NCBI RefSeq assembly: GCF_002797915.1
Contig: NZ_PGTY01000001.1
Location: 1,674,001-1,738,000 of the forward strand
From: Yoonia maricola
GTDB taxonomy: Bacteria; Pseudomonadota; Alphaproteobacteria; Rhodobacterales; Rhodobacteraceae
Length of the DNA stretch: 64,000 nucleotides
Direction: 5' to 3'
The position numbers were made by a program, and so were the translations under genes. Of this stretch, positions 16,938 through 26,630 are shown in pieces (the first letter of the stretch is position 1; the number at the start of each line of letters is the position of its first letter). Below the pieces are notes generated by a model that was not told where the DNA came from, searched no databases, and saw nothing but the letters and a program-made list of their open reading frames with translations.

Positions 16938-19450
16938 GCCTCGCCATCTCAGCCCGGCTGGCTGCGCGTGAATTGCGCGGCGGCTTGCGCGGGTTTCGCG
17001 TCTTTCTGGCCTGTCTGGCGCTGGGTGTGGCAGCCATTGCCGCCGTTGGCACCGTCCGCGCCGGGATTGAGGCGGGGCTCAAGCGCGATGGCGCGGCCCT
17101 GCTGGGCGGTGATGCAGAGGTCGAATTCACCTACCGCTTTGCGCGCGATGCTGAACTGGCGTGGTTGGAAGAGATTGCAGAAAATGTTTCTGAAACCGTC
17201 GATTTCCGGTCCATGGTTGTGGTTGAACGAGACGGCGAAACAGAGCGTGGATTGACCCAGGTACGTGCGGTCGATGACATGTATCCGTTGATCGGTGCGG
17301 TGCAATTGGAACCGCCGATGACCCTGGACGCAGCGCTGGCAGATAAAGGTGCCGTGATGGAACCTGTGCTTGCCGACAGGCTGGCCTTACAAGCGGGTGA
17401 TACATTTCGGCTGGGTGAGCAGGCATTTACCCTGCGCGCCATTCTGGAACGTTATCCCGACAATGCCGCTGGCGGTTTCGGCCTTGGGCCACGTACTGTA
17501 GTATTAACCGATGATCTGGCGACATCTGGTTTGCTGATGGAAGGGACGCTGTTTTCAACAGAATATAGGCTGGACCTACCCGATGATGCGCCTCTGCAAA
17601 CACTGGAAGACCAAACCAACGCTCAGTTTGCCGACAGTGGCTTACGCTGGCGCGATAGCAGGCGGGGCGCTGGTGGTGTTGCGCGCTTTGTAGACCGGAT
17701 CGGCGCGTTCCTGATCCTTGTAGGCCTTTCTGGTCTTGCGGTTGGCGGCGTTGGCGTTTCAGCCGCTGTGCGCGCTTATCTGGCGGGCAAGACAAGCGTG
17801 ATTGCAACGCTCAAGACGTTGGGGGCCACACGCAGGATTATCTTTCAAACCTATTTCATTCAGATCGGGGTGCTCACCCTTTTGGGCGTTCTGATTGGCG
17901 TGGTCATCGGCGCGGCCCTACCCCTCCTCTTCGCCCCCTTGATCGAAGCACGCCTGCCTATTCCCGCGGTATTTGCCCTCTATCCGGCACCGTTGATTGA
18001 GGCTGCGATTTACGGCCTGCTTGCCGCACTTGTTTTCACCCTTTGGCCACTCGCCAAAACGGATGATATCCGTGCTGCAACCTTGTTCCGGGATGCCTTT
18101 ACGGCCAGTTCTGTCTTGCCTGCACGGCGCTATCTGATCGTGATTGCCGGTCTGATCATCATTTTGATCAGTACTGCGATCTTGTTTTCAGGGACCGTTT
18201 TCCTGACGCTGTGGACGGCGGGGGGCATTGCGGGATCACTGGCTATTCTTGTGTGCGCCGCCATCATCATCCGCTGGCTGGCCCGGCGGTTCCGCAAACC
18301 TGCACGCGGGCGCCCTGCCCTGCGGCTGGCGTTCGGCGCAATTGGCGCGCGCGGGGGCGAGGCAACATCTGTGGTCCTATCGCTAGGTCTGGGGCTCACA
18401 GTCCTTGCGTCAGTGGGCCAGATTGACGGCAACCTGCGCAATTCCTTTTCAAACGATCTGCCAGACGTGGCGCCCAGTTATTTCTTTGTCGATATTCAAC
18501 CTGACCAGATCGACGACTTTCGTGCGCGCCTTGATGGCGACGGCGCGGTTGCCCGCGTCGATACGGCACCTATGCTGCGTGGTATTATCACGCAGATCAA
18601 CGGACAGCCCGCCTCTGAGGTCGCGGGAGAGCACTGGGTCGTTCAGGGCGACCGCGGCATCACCTACGCCGACACGCAGCCCAACGGCACAGAAGTGACC
18701 GCTGGCCAATGGTGGCCCGAAGGCTATGAGGGCCCGCCGCAGATCAGTTTCTCTGCCGAAGAGGCGATAGAGATGGGCCTGCAACTGGGTGATATGATGA
18801 CGGTCAACGTGCTGGGCCGCGACATTACAGGAGAGGTCACCAGTTTTCGCGATGTCAGTTGGGAAGATGCCGGGATCGGCTTTGTTCTGGCCATGAACCA
18901 GGGCGCGCTGGCCGGTGCGCCACATAGCTGGATTTCTACCGTTTACGCAGACGAAGAGGCCGAAGCCGAGATCCTGCGCGATCTGGCCACCGCATATCCC
19001 AACATCACGGCGATCCGTATCCGCGACGCGATTGATCAGGTAATTGAACTGGTTGGCGGGATTTCCGCAGCCACGCGGTATGCAGCGCTAATCACGCTGG
19101 TTACTGGCTTTCTGGTGCTGATCGGTGCTGCAGCCGCTGGTGAACGCGCCCGGACGTTTGAGGCCGCAGTCCTCAAAACACTGGGCGCATCGCGGCGGCG
19201 TATCATCACCAGCTTTGCGTTACGTGCGGCGATCCTCGGCTTGGCTGCAGGGATCGTTGCCTTGGGTGCTGGCATCATTGGTGGTTGGGCGGTCTCGACC
19301 TTTATTATGGAAACCAGCTATACGATCATCTGGTCAAACGCACTGATGATCATTGGCGGTGGGGTGCTTGCTTCACTATTGGCCGGCCTCGCATTTGCAT
19401 GGCGTCCGCTGTCGGCCAAACCGGCGCAGGTCTTGCGGGCGCGCGAATGA
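16934..19450 (+). CDS. ybbP: ABC transporter permease, YbbP/FtsX type
   Basis: 838-residue mechanotransmission-type permease. One N-terminal membrane segment (about 20-40), a large periplasmic region, three helices at about 255-375, two more around 400-445, a second periplasmic region, and a C-terminal FtsX domain from about 710 with AAVLKTLGASRRRI, mirroring IATLKTLGATRRI near 285. Such permeases do not move substrate through the membrane but power periplasmic work. The following decayed gene starts by ATGA overlap. Confidence 0.92.
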   Translation: MSLAISARLAARELRGGLRGFRVFLACLALGVAAIAAVGTVRAGIEAGLKRDGAALLGGDAEVEFTYRFARDAELAWLEEIAENVSETVDFRSMVVVERDGETERGLTQVRAVDDMYPLIGAVQLEPPMTLDAALADKGAVMEPVLADRLALQAGDTFRLGEQAFTLRAILERYPDNAAGGFGLGPRTVVLTDDLATSGLLMEGTLFSTEYRLDLPDDAPLQTLEDQTNAQFADSGLRWRDSRRGAGGVARFVDRIGAFLILVGLSGLAVGGVGVSAAVRAYLAGKTSVIATLKTLGATRRIIFQTYFIQIGVLTLLGVLIGVVIGAALPLLFAPLIEARLPIPAVFALYPAPLIEAAIYGLLAALVFTLWPLAKTDDIRAATLFRDAFTASSVLPARRYLIVIAGLIIILISTAILFSGTVFLTLWTAGGIAGSLAILVCAAIIIRWLARRFRKPARGRPALRLAFGAIGARGGEATSVVLSLGLGLTVLASVGQIDGNLRNSFSNDLPDVAPSYFFVDIQPDQIDDFRARLDGDGAVARVDTAPMLRGIITQINGQPASEVAGEHWVVQGDRGITYADTQPNGTEVTAGQWWPEGYEGPPQISFSAEEAIEMGLQLGDMMTVNVLGRDITGEVTSFRDVSWEDAGIGFVLAMNQGALAGAPHSWISTVYADEEAEAEILRDLATAYPNITAIRIRDAIDQVIELVGGISAATRYAALITLVTGFLVLIGAAAAGERARTFEAAVLKTLGASRRRIITSFALRAAILGLAAGIVALGAGIIGGWAVSTFIMETSYTIIWSNALMIIGGGVLASLLAGLAFAWRPLSAKPAQVLRARE

Positions 19451-20002
19451 ACAATCCGGCGTTTTTCGGTTATGGCAGCCTCGTGAACCTTGCGACCCAT
19501 GCTTATGACGATCCGCGCCCGGCTGTCCTGCATGGCTGGCGGCGTGTTTAGCGGCGGACGCATTTGCGCGAGGTGGCCTACCTTTCAATCATGCCCTGCG
19601 GACAGACCAGTTTGCATGGCGTGATCGCCCGTGTCCCCGGCGCAGATTGGGCCGCGCTGGACCAGCGCGAGGCGGCGTATCAGCGGCATGATGTCAGTAA
19701 AACAATCCGACATGATGGCCCCGCAGCTACCCACGGCAGTTTATGAAGTCAGGCCAGAGCATATTATAGAACACGAAGATCACCCCATTCTGCTGAGCTA
19801 TCTCGATGTGGTCGTGCAAGGCTATCTGCGGATGCATGGGCTGGGCGGCGTTGCGCATTTCTTTGAAACGACCGCCGGGTGGGGTTTGCCTGTTTTGAAT
19901 GACCGTGCGGACCCGATTTATCCGCGTCATCAAAGCTTGAGCGTTAAAGAACAGGCCTTGGTGGATCGTCACCTAGCGGCGGTGATGGAGCAGGCTGAAT
20001 AA
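19447..20002 (+). pseudogene. Gamma-glutamylcyclotransferase (ChaC-like), disrupted
   Basis: The start overlaps the ybbP stop (ATGA) and reads FFGYGSLVN, the hallmark of ChaC/GGCT glutathione-degrading enzymes. Two lesions are seen. An in-frame TAG at 19549-19551 interrupts HGWRRV before RRTHLREV; TGG (Trp) is the likely ancestral codon. Then a frameshift at the C-run 19719-19722: removing one C restores HDGP-QLPTAVYEVRPEH. The rest, to the stop at 20002, is a good C-terminal part (LLSYLDVVVQGYLRMHG). It overlaps the convergent MATE gene by 30 bases. Two independent lesions make sequencing error an unlikely full explanation. Confidence 0.85.
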
Positions 20003-21385
20003 GCGCGCTTGCCGGGAGAAGGGCTCCGTTTCCTCTGCCTCTGCCTCTTGATGGGTCAGAACATGGCGGGCCAGCAGGACAGCAACAGTCGCAAAGACCG
20101 CACCACCCAGATACTGCCCGATCAAGACGCCGGGTGCGCCAAACCAGGCCGCACCCACGATCACAAAGGGGATGGTGCCCAGCGTGTGCCGCCCCCAATT
20201 CACGATTGTGGAATAGAACGGATGCCCAAGGTTATTGAACGCCGCATTGGCCACAAAGATCACGCCATTGAAAAAGAACATCAGCGACAAAGGGCCAGCG
20301 AAAAGGAACACAATTGTAAGGGCGATGCCGTCTTCCAATTGAAACAGTATCTGCAGTCCCGGACGCGCGAGGTAAAAGAGAGCTGAGACAATAATCACGA
20401 CCATACCCGTAAAAAGCATGCCATCGCGGACAGTGCCTCTGACGCGGTCATGTAACGCGGCGCCAGCGTTCTGACCAATGATCGGCCCGATCGCGCCCGA
20501 CAACGCAAAGATGACCGCAAAACCAACAGGCGTCATGCGGGCGACGATAGCCATGCCAGCGACGGCTTCTTCCCCGAATTCGGCCATGGTGCGGGTGACA
20601 TAGGCTTGGCCAATGGGTGTGGCCAGCTGTGTGAGGATCGCAGGGATAGCAATGGCAAGAATGGGGCGCAGATCGATCGTCAGGCTGCTTGGTGTGGGCT
20701 TGTCGAACCCGCCATAGTGGCGGATCAACGGCAGCAAGGCAGTGATCGCAATCACGACCCGCGCACAAACACTGGCGAGCGCCGCACCCGTCAACTCCAG
20801 ATCGAGCCCGAAGATCAGGATCGGATCAAGCACCGCATTGACCAACCCACCCCAGATCGTCGCCATCATGGCACGGCGTGCATCACCATGCGCACGCAGG
20901 ATCGCACCACCGATCATCCCGATCATCAAGAAGGGCAGCGAGGGGACGATGATTTGCAGGTAGTGCACCGCAAGTTCGCGCGTTTCGCCTGTCGCCCCAA
21001 GAAGCGATGCCAGATAGCTGAGATTGAACCATACGGTAGCGGCAAAAAGCGTGCCAAAGATTACGCCGTAGATCAGCGCGTTTATCGCGCGCCTGCGGGC
21101 CTCTTCTGCCGCACCTGCGCCCAATGCACGGGCGACCAGCGCCCCTGCTGCAATCGCCATGCCGATGCCGAATGACGTGGTAAAAAACAGGATGGCACCG
21201 GCATATCCAACTGCGGCAGCCAGTTCGGCCTTACCCAGCATCGAGATGAAGATCATATCGACAAAGTCGACAAGGAAAACAGCCATGAGACCAACGGATG
21301 CGGTCAGTGACATCACCGAGATATGGCCAAAAAGGCTGCCGTGCGTGAACTTGGCCTGGGCATCTGGGACTTTGGTGTCACTCAT
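19973..21385 (-). CDS. MATE family multidrug/organic cation efflux protein
   Basis: About 470 residues with twelve hydrophobic segments, MatE repeat visible in both halves. Starts MSDTKVPDAQAKFTHGSLFGHISVM; the first helix has LMAVFLVDFVDMIFISMLG. ATG 21385 is preferred to the GTG one codon upstream. Expected to export drugs or metabolites by Na+ or H+ antiport in the inner membrane. Stand-alone gene; its end overlaps the ChaC-like pseudogene from the other strand. Confidence 0.88.
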   Translation of the reverse strand: MSDTKVPDAQAKFTHGSLFGHISVMSLTASVGLMAVFLVDFVDMIFISMLGKAELAAAVGYAGAILFFTTSFGIGMAIAAGALVARALGAGAAEEARRRAINALIYGVIFGTLFAATVWFNLSYLASLLGATGETRELAVHYLQIIVPSLPFLMIGMIGGAILRAHGDARRAMMATIWGGLVNAVLDPILIFGLDLELTGAALASVCARVVIAITALLPLIRHYGGFDKPTPSSLTIDLRPILAIAIPAILTQLATPIGQAYVTRTMAEFGEEAVAGMAIVARMTPVGFAVIFALSGAIGPIIGQNAGAALHDRVRGTVRDGMLFTGMVVIIVSALFYLARPGLQILFQLEDGIALTIVFLFAGPLSLMFFFNGVIFVANAAFNNLGHPFYSTIVNWGRHTLGTIPFVIVGAAWFGAPGVLIGQYLGGAVFATVAVLLARHVLTHQEAEAEETEPFSRQARLFSLLHHRR

Positions 21386-21438
21386 CACTTATGGAGCGCA
21401 GGACAGCGCGCAAATATCAAGCGATTTTGTTGTGAAGC

Positions 21439-22764
21439 TTAGGCGTCGAATGTAGGGCGCGTCTGCAAAAGTGGCATGACATCCGCCATCTCCGGCCCGC
21501 GTTGCCGCCCTGTCACCGCTTTACGCAGCGGCATGAAAAGGCCCTTGCCTTTGCGGCCCGTCGCCTCTTTCACCGCGGTTGTCCATTCACCCCATGTTTC
21601 CGGCGTATAGGGCAGCGGCGGCAGCATGGCGAAGGCTTCTGCCACAAAGGCGCGGTCTTCGTCTTCGACCAATGGTGTAGCCCCATCGCGGAACAGCACC
21701 CACCAGTCTGCCACATCATCTAGGCTGTTGATATTATCACGCACCACGTTCCAGAATGGTTCGGCCAGGTCATCCGGCACACCAGCCGATGTTAAAACAT
21801 CGGCCACGTCATCAGCACTCAGCGTGGCCAAATAGCGCGCAGTCAATGGGATCAGGTCTTCGGCGTCGAACTTGGTGGGAGCAGAGCCAAATTTTGACAG
21901 ATCGAAGCCTGCAACCACCTCGTCAATATTGCTGCGCAGCTCAACCGGATCGGATGACCCAAGACGTGCCATAAGTGAAAGGATCGCCTGCGGTGCGATC
22001 CCCTGTTTGCGCAGATCACGCAGCGCCAATGTACCAAGGCGTTTTGACAACGCCTCACCCTGAGGTCCGGTCAGCAATGAGTGGTGGGCAAAACGAGGCA
22101 CCGCACCATCCAGTGCTGCGATCATCTGGATTTGGGTTGCGGTGTTCGTGACGTGATCAGAGCCACGCACGACGTCGGTAATCCCCATTTCGGTGTCATC
22201 CACGACAGACGCCAAAGTATATAGAATTTGCCCATCGTTCTTGAACAGCACCGGGTCACTTACCGATGCCGCATCAATCGAGATATCGCCGATAATCCCG
22301 TCGGTCCATTCGATCCGCTTGTGATCCAGCTTAAACCGCCAATGCGAGCCGCGCTCAGCGCGCAATGTGTCTTTCTCGTCATCTGAAAGTTCCAGCGCCG
22401 CACGGTCGTAGACCGGGGGTTTGCCCATGTTCAGTTGCTTCTTGCGCTTGAGGTCCAGCTCAACTGGCGTCTCAAAACACTCATAAAGCCGCCCCATATC
22501 GATCAGCTTTTGCTTGGCGGCCAGATAATTTTCAATCCGTGCCGACTGATGCTCGATCCGGTCCCACGTGAAGCCAAGCCATGTCAGGTCATCTTTAACG
22601 CCTGCGATATATTCGTCCTTGGACCGTTCCGCATCCGTGTCGTCGATCCGCAGGATGAAGGTCCCGCCTTGCTGCCGCGCAATGGCATAGTTGAAGAGCG
22701 CGGCACGTAGGTTGCCGATATGCAACCAGCCTGTAGGCGATGGGGCGAATCTGGTGGTGGTCAT
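21439..22764 (-). CDS. gltX: Glutamyl-tRNA synthetase
   Basis: Class I aminoacyl-tRNA synthetase, 441 residues. HIGH-type motif is HIGN in PSPTGWLHIGNLRAAL (normal for GluRS) and the KMSKS-type motif is LSKRLG near residue 237. The length is that of the shorter alphaproteobacterial GluRS form; many members of this class carry two gltX genes and this resembles the second. No editing domain. Isolated between the MATE gene and a gap holding a dispersed repeat. Confidence 0.93.
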   Translation of the reverse strand: MTTTRFAPSPTGWLHIGNLRAALFNYAIARQQGGTFILRIDDTDAERSKDEYIAGVKDDLTWLGFTWDRIEHQSARIENYLAAKQKLIDMGRLYECFETPVELDLKRKKQLNMGKPPVYDRAALELSDDEKDTLRAERGSHWRFKLDHKRIEWTDGIIGDISIDAASVSDPVLFKNDGQILYTLASVVDDTEMGITDVVRGSDHVTNTATQIQMIAALDGAVPRFAHHSLLTGPQGEALSKRLGTLALRDLRKQGIAPQAILSLMARLGSSDPVELRSNIDEVVAGFDLSKFGSAPTKFDAEDLIPLTARYLATLSADDVADVLTSAGVPDDLAEPFWNVVRDNINSLDDVADWWVLFRDGATPLVEDEDRAFVAEAFAMLPPLPYTPETWGEWTTAVKEATGRKGKGLFMPLRKAVTGRQRGPEMADVMPLLQTRPTFDA

Positions 22765-22855
22765 GAATGCGTCTCCTGTTGGAGGGCTTTGAGCATGAGA
22801 CGCGAGCGATGTCCAGTTTGGCAGATGCCGGACCGGGGCGCGGCCCCGGACCCCG

Positions 22856-22877
22856 AAGTTTGATTGGACGAAGAAAG
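22856..22877 (+). repeat. 22-bp dispersed repeat, copy 2
   Basis: Exact second copy of the 22-bp sequence at 1317-1338, same orientation, in the 118-base gap between gltX and the DUF1801 gene. It is preceded by a GC-rich stretch (GGGGCGCGGCCCCGGACCCC) that could form a hairpin with itself, suggesting part of a larger repetitive element. Confidence 0.7.
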
Positions 22878-22882
22878 AGGGT

Positions 22883-23311
22883 TTATGTCGGCATGATCGG
22901 CCAGCGGCTGCCCAAATCGGCGAGGCCTGCGTGGATCAACTCTTCCAGCACAGCCATGTCGATGTCAGCCAGTTTGTTCACGTAGAGACAGGACTTGCCG
23001 ATCTTGTGTTTGCCCAAACGCGCGAGAATTGCTTTGAAATCGGCATATCCGGGCATGATGTAAATCGAGAGGTTGGCCTTACGCGGACTGAAACCGGTGG
23101 CGAGGAAATCACCGCTCCGCCCGCTGTCATAGGTGTAGTGGTACTGGCCATAGCCGATAATGCTGTGCCCCCACATTTGCGGTCGCCAACCCGTTACATC
23201 CTGAAAGAGTTGGTTGAGCGTTTGTGCATCGGCCTGTCGTACAGGATGGTCAACTGCGTCGAGGAAATCATCGACGCTTTGAGTTGTCGCTTTGGTTTTG
23301 TTATCGGCCAT
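22883..23311 (-). CDS. DUF1801 domain-containing protein
   Basis: 142 residues of the DUF1801 (YdhG-like) family, function unknown. Visible family features: WRPQMWGHSIIGYG in the first half, FSPRKANLSIYIMPGY in the middle and KSCLYVNKLADID near the end. Start set at ATG 23311 (MADNKTKATT); the longer frame to 23401 adds an unrelated segment and would cross into nadE's 3' end. Follows nadE by 43 bases on the same strand, so may be co-transcribed. Confidence 0.8.
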   Translation of the reverse strand: MADNKTKATTQSVDDFLDAVDHPVRQADAQTLNQLFQDVTGWRPQMWGHSIIGYGQYHYTYDSGRSGDFLATGFSPRKANLSIYIMPGYADFKAILARLGKHKIGKSCLYVNKLADIDMAVLEELIHAGLADLGSRWPIMPT

Positions 23312-23354
23312 GAGGCATTTTAGCACCTGCTCATGCGATCTCAAAACGATCGTT

Positions 23355-25016
23355 TCAGCTACTATCGCGCCAGCGGTTGACGATTGGATAACGCCGATCA
23401 AGCCAAAATGCGCGGTCTGACAAGCGTGGACCGGGCGCAGACTGGAAGCGTTTGTATTCGCTGATGTAGATCAGATGTTCGACCCGTTTGACTGTATCGC
23501 GATCATATCCCGCTGCCACGCAATCGGCGACAGACCGATCGAGATCGACCAGCATGTAAAGAATACCGTCCAGCACGTCATAGGGCGGCAGGCTGTCTTC
23601 GTCTTTCTGGTCGGGCCGCAATTCGGCAGAGGGTGGTTTGTCAATGATCGCGACAGGTATCACCTCGCCTGCGGGGCCTTTCATCCAATTTCGGTGATTG
23701 GCGTTGCGCCAGCGTGCGGCTTCGAAGACGCGTGTCTTGTACATGTCTTTGATCGGGTTATAGCCGCCCGCCATATCGCCATAGATCGTGGCATAGCCGA
23801 CGGCGACTTCGGATTTATTGCCGGTTGTCAGCAACATTTCCCCGAACTTGTTCGATTGCGCCATGAGCAGCAGACCACGGAGGCGGGATTGGATGTTTTC
23901 CTCGGTCAGGTCAGCCGCCAACCCCTCAAAGAGGGGGGCGAGCGCTTCGGTCACTGCTGCGCGCGGCCCTGCGATACTGATCGTGTCGTATTTGCATCCC
24001 AACGCATTGGCGACAGCGGCGGCATCATCCAGTGAACCTTGTGACGTATACTCGGACGGCAGCATGACACAGCGCACGTTCTCTGCCCCCAGCGCATCAG
24101 TCGCAATTGCCGCAACGATGGCGCTGTCGATACCGCCAGAAAGGCCCAGCAGCACTTTTTGAAAGCCCGTCTTGCGCATATAGTTACGCAAAGCTTCGAC
24201 CATGACACGGTAGTCCTGCTCCAACATGTCGGGCAATGTTGCCTTGTCGCCGTCCAGCGCGACCCAGCCGTCATCTGTCAGCGCGAAGTCAACATGGGCG
24301 AATCCCTCGTCCATGATCGGCATCTGAACTGCCAATTTTCCGCCACGATTAAGGACAAAAGACCCCCCATCGAACATCTGATCATCCTGCGCGCCAACCA
24401 TATTGACGTAGACCAAAGGCACGTCATTTTCGATCACCCGGCTGACCATGTTATGCATGCGAATAGGGAACTTGCCGCGAAAGTAAGGGGAGCCATTGGG
24501 AACCACCAAAATCTCGGCACCGCTTTCGACCATCGCTTCGCAGACATCCGGGTACCAGGCATCTTCGCAGATCGGATTGCCGATGCGTGCCCCGTTGTTA
24601 AGGGCGTGGGGGCCTGCAATGTCAGCGCTCTTGAAAAGGCGGACTTCGTCGAAGACGTTGAAGTTTGGCAAGAAATGCTTGCGCGCACGCGATACGATTT
24701 CGCCGCCACGCAAAGTGAAATAGGCATTGTAAAGCCGCTCGTCCTCGACCACTGGCGCACCGATAGACAAGCTGGGGCCGTCTGCACAATCCTGCGCCAG
24801 AGCCAGCAAATGGACCATTGCATCGGCCACAAAGGCAGGCTTTGCGACAAGGTCTTGCGTTTGATAGCCCGTCAAAAACATCTCTGGCAATACAACCAGA
24901 TCAGCACCAGCCGCTTTGCCTTCGGCCCAGGCCGCGCGCGCTTGGTCTGCGTTGCCTGGAATGTCCCCTACTGTGGGATTTAACTGTGCCATGGTGAGGC
25001 GTAGAATTTTTGTCAT
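23355..25016 (-). CDS. nadE: Glutamine-dependent NAD+ synthetase
   Basis: 553 residues, two domains. N-terminal nitrilase-type glutaminase (about 1-260) with Glu in VVLPEMFLTGY, Lys in RKHFLPNF and nucleophile Cys in NPICEDAWYPD. C-terminal ATP-dependent NAD synthetase (about 275-553) with PP-loop LGLSGGIDSA. Converts deamido-NAD to NAD+ using glutamine nitrogen. ATG 25016 (MTKILRLTMAQ) is chosen over 25040 since the glutaminase fold begins right after it. Divergent from the MORN gene. Confidence 0.93.
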   Translation of the reverse strand: MTKILRLTMAQLNPTVGDIPGNADQARAAWAEGKAAGADLVVLPEMFLTGYQTQDLVAKPAFVADAMVHLLALAQDCADGPSLSIGAPVVEDERLYNAYFTLRGGEIVSRARKHFLPNFNVFDEVRLFKSADIAGPHALNNGARIGNPICEDAWYPDVCEAMVESGAEILVVPNGSPYFRGKFPIRMHNMVSRVIENDVPLVYVNMVGAQDDQMFDGGSFVLNRGGKLAVQMPIMDEGFAHVDFALTDDGWVALDGDKATLPDMLEQDYRVMVEALRNYMRKTGFQKVLLGLSGGIDSAIVAAIATDALGAENVRCVMLPSEYTSQGSLDDAAAVANALGCKYDTISIAGPRAAVTEALAPLFEGLAADLTEENIQSRLRGLLLMAQSNKFGEMLLTTGNKSEVAVGYATIYGDMAGGYNPIKDMYKTRVFEAARWRNANHRNWMKGPAGEVIPVAIIDKPPSAELRPDQKDEDSLPPYDVLDGILYMLVDLDRSVADCVAAGYDRDTVKRVEHLIYISEYKRFQSAPGPRLSDRAFWLDRRYPIVNRWRDSS

Positions 25017-25156
25017 AGTTTTGTCCAAATAACTTGTCATGCATGTAGCAGAAAGAGGCGCGGGGGAAAGCCGTTTGACACTTTCGGCTGTTAGCCGTTG
25101 TCAGGTGGCATCTCGTCTCATAAGCTGCGCGAACTATAGAGCGATCGGAGAAACTG

Positions 25157-26569
25157 ATGACGTTGTTTGGATTACCTAAAGCTGTGGCGGTCGCCATTAT
25201 CGCAGCAAGTGTGGCATCGGGTGCGGCAGCACAAGACGTTCAAACCAAGCAATATGATGATGGTGGCATTTATGAGGGCACCTTCGTTGATGGCAAACAG
25301 GATGGCACTGGAACCTACCGCCTCCCCAATGGCTATGAATATACAGGTCAATGGGTTGCAGGTGAAATTCGTGGCGAAGGTATCGCGACATTCCCCAATG
25401 GGTCGGTTTACGAAGGATCATTCGCCGCAGGAAAGCCAGAGGGTCAGGGGCGCATCACCTTTGCCGATGGCGGCACTTTTGAAGGCGAATGGGTCGATGG
25501 CAACATCACAGGACAAGGCGTTGCGCAATACGCCAATGGCGTGACCTACGAAGGTGAATTCCGCAATGCGATGCATCACGGTGTCGGCACGATGACCAGC
25601 CCGGGTGGATATATTTACGAAGGCGCCTGGCTGAATGGCGAAAAGGAAGGTGAAGGCAAAATCACCTATCCTGATGGCGCTATCTATGAAGGGACGCTGC
25701 GAGGCGGGGAACGTGACGGCAACGGCACGCTGACCATGGCTGATGGCCTTGTGTACAGCGGCGCTTGGGTTGACGGACAAATCCAAGGTGACGGCACATT
25801 GTCCCAGCCAAACGGTGATGTTTATGCAGGTTCCTTGGTCAATGGCCGCCGCGAAGGCGAAGGATCGGTCACATATGCCAACGGCGATAGCTATGAGGGA
25901 ACGTTCCTCAATGATCGCCGCCACGGCACTGGCACATTCCGAGGCACAGATGGCTACGTCTATGTCGGCGCTTGGGTCGAAGGTAAGATCGAAGGCGAAG
26001 GTGAAGTGACCTACCCGGACGGTTCTGTTTACGCGGGCACATTTGTCAACGATCTGGCGGATGGGACTGGCAAGATCACCTATCCTGATGGATCCACCTA
26101 TGAAGGTGAGTGGCAAGCAGGTGTGATCAATGGTGCGGGTGTAGCGACATATGTGAATGGTCTTGTTTACGAAGGCGAGTTCCTGAACGCCAAGAACCAC
26201 GGTCAAGGTAAGATGACCTATGCGGATGGCTACGTCTATGAAGGGCAATGGTCCGAAGGGCAGCGCAACGGCTTGGGCCGGGCGGTATATGCCGATGGCA
26301 CTGTCTACGTTGGTGAATTCCTGAACGGCCAGCGCAATGGCGATGGTGAGATCACTTTGCCCGATGGCTTCAACTATGTTGGCGAATGGCAAGACGGCGA
26401 GATCAGCGGCGAAGGTCTTGCGACCTATGCCAATGGCGATGTCTACGAAGGCAATTTTGTACGTGGGCGCCGCGAAGGCGAAGGCACAATGCGCTATGCC
26501 ACAGGTCAGGAAAGCATCGGCATCTGGTCCGATGGTGCGCTGGTGTCCGAGACGACCGGTAGCGAATAA
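25157..26569 (+). CDS. Exported MORN-repeat protein (18 repeats)
   Basis: 470 residues. Signal peptide with core AVAVAIIAASVASGAAA, cleavage before QDVQ. The mature protein is almost only MORN repeats: I count 18 full units of 23 residues with pattern YEGxWxxGxxxGxGxxxYxxG, from about residue 35 to 450, and a final degenerate unit ending SETTGSE. This would form one long twisted beta-hairpin ribbon in the periplasm. Bacterial MORN proteins have been linked to lipid or protein binding, but no enzyme domain is attached here. GGAGAAA precedes the ATG. Followed by a terminator shared with phrB. Confidence 0.9.
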   Translation: MTLFGLPKAVAVAIIAASVASGAAAQDVQTKQYDDGGIYEGTFVDGKQDGTGTYRLPNGYEYTGQWVAGEIRGEGIATFPNGSVYEGSFAAGKPEGQGRITFADGGTFEGEWVDGNITGQGVAQYANGVTYEGEFRNAMHHGVGTMTSPGGYIYEGAWLNGEKEGEGKITYPDGAIYEGTLRGGERDGNGTLTMADGLVYSGAWVDGQIQGDGTLSQPNGDVYAGSLVNGRREGEGSVTYANGDSYEGTFLNDRRHGTGTFRGTDGYVYVGAWVEGKIEGEGEVTYPDGSVYAGTFVNDLADGTGKITYPDGSTYEGEWQAGVINGAGVATYVNGLVYEGEFLNAKNHGQGKMTYADGYVYEGQWSEGQRNGLGRAVYADGTVYVGEFLNGQRNGDGEITLPDGFNYVGEWQDGEISGEGLATYANGDVYEGNFVRGRREGEGTMRYATGQESIGIWSDGALVSETTGSE

Positions 26570-26586
26570 ACACTCTTAGCATTGCA

Positions 26587-26619
26587 GAACAACGCCGGTC
26601 CTTTGGGCTGGCGTTGTTC
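26587..26619. terminator. Bidirectional terminator between MORN gene and phrB
   Basis: 10-bp perfect stem GAACAACGCC (26587-26596) with GGCGTTGTTC (26610-26619) between convergent genes. T-run is modest on either side. Confidence 0.65.
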
Positions 26620-26630
26620 GTTTCAGGTGC

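Noticed and set aside
21439..22764. HIGN in GluRS as a broken HIGH motif
   Set aside because: This form is normal in GluRS; only the LeuRS case is noteworthy.
25418..26392. Long minus-strand ORF (324 codons) opposite the MORN gene
   Set aside because: Mirror image of the coding repeats; no start site or family content.
25157..26569. Regular repeats in DNA at about 69-bp spacing, at first sight CRISPR-like
   Set aside because: They are in-frame 23-codon MORN repeats inside one long ORF; no unique spacers, no cas genes.
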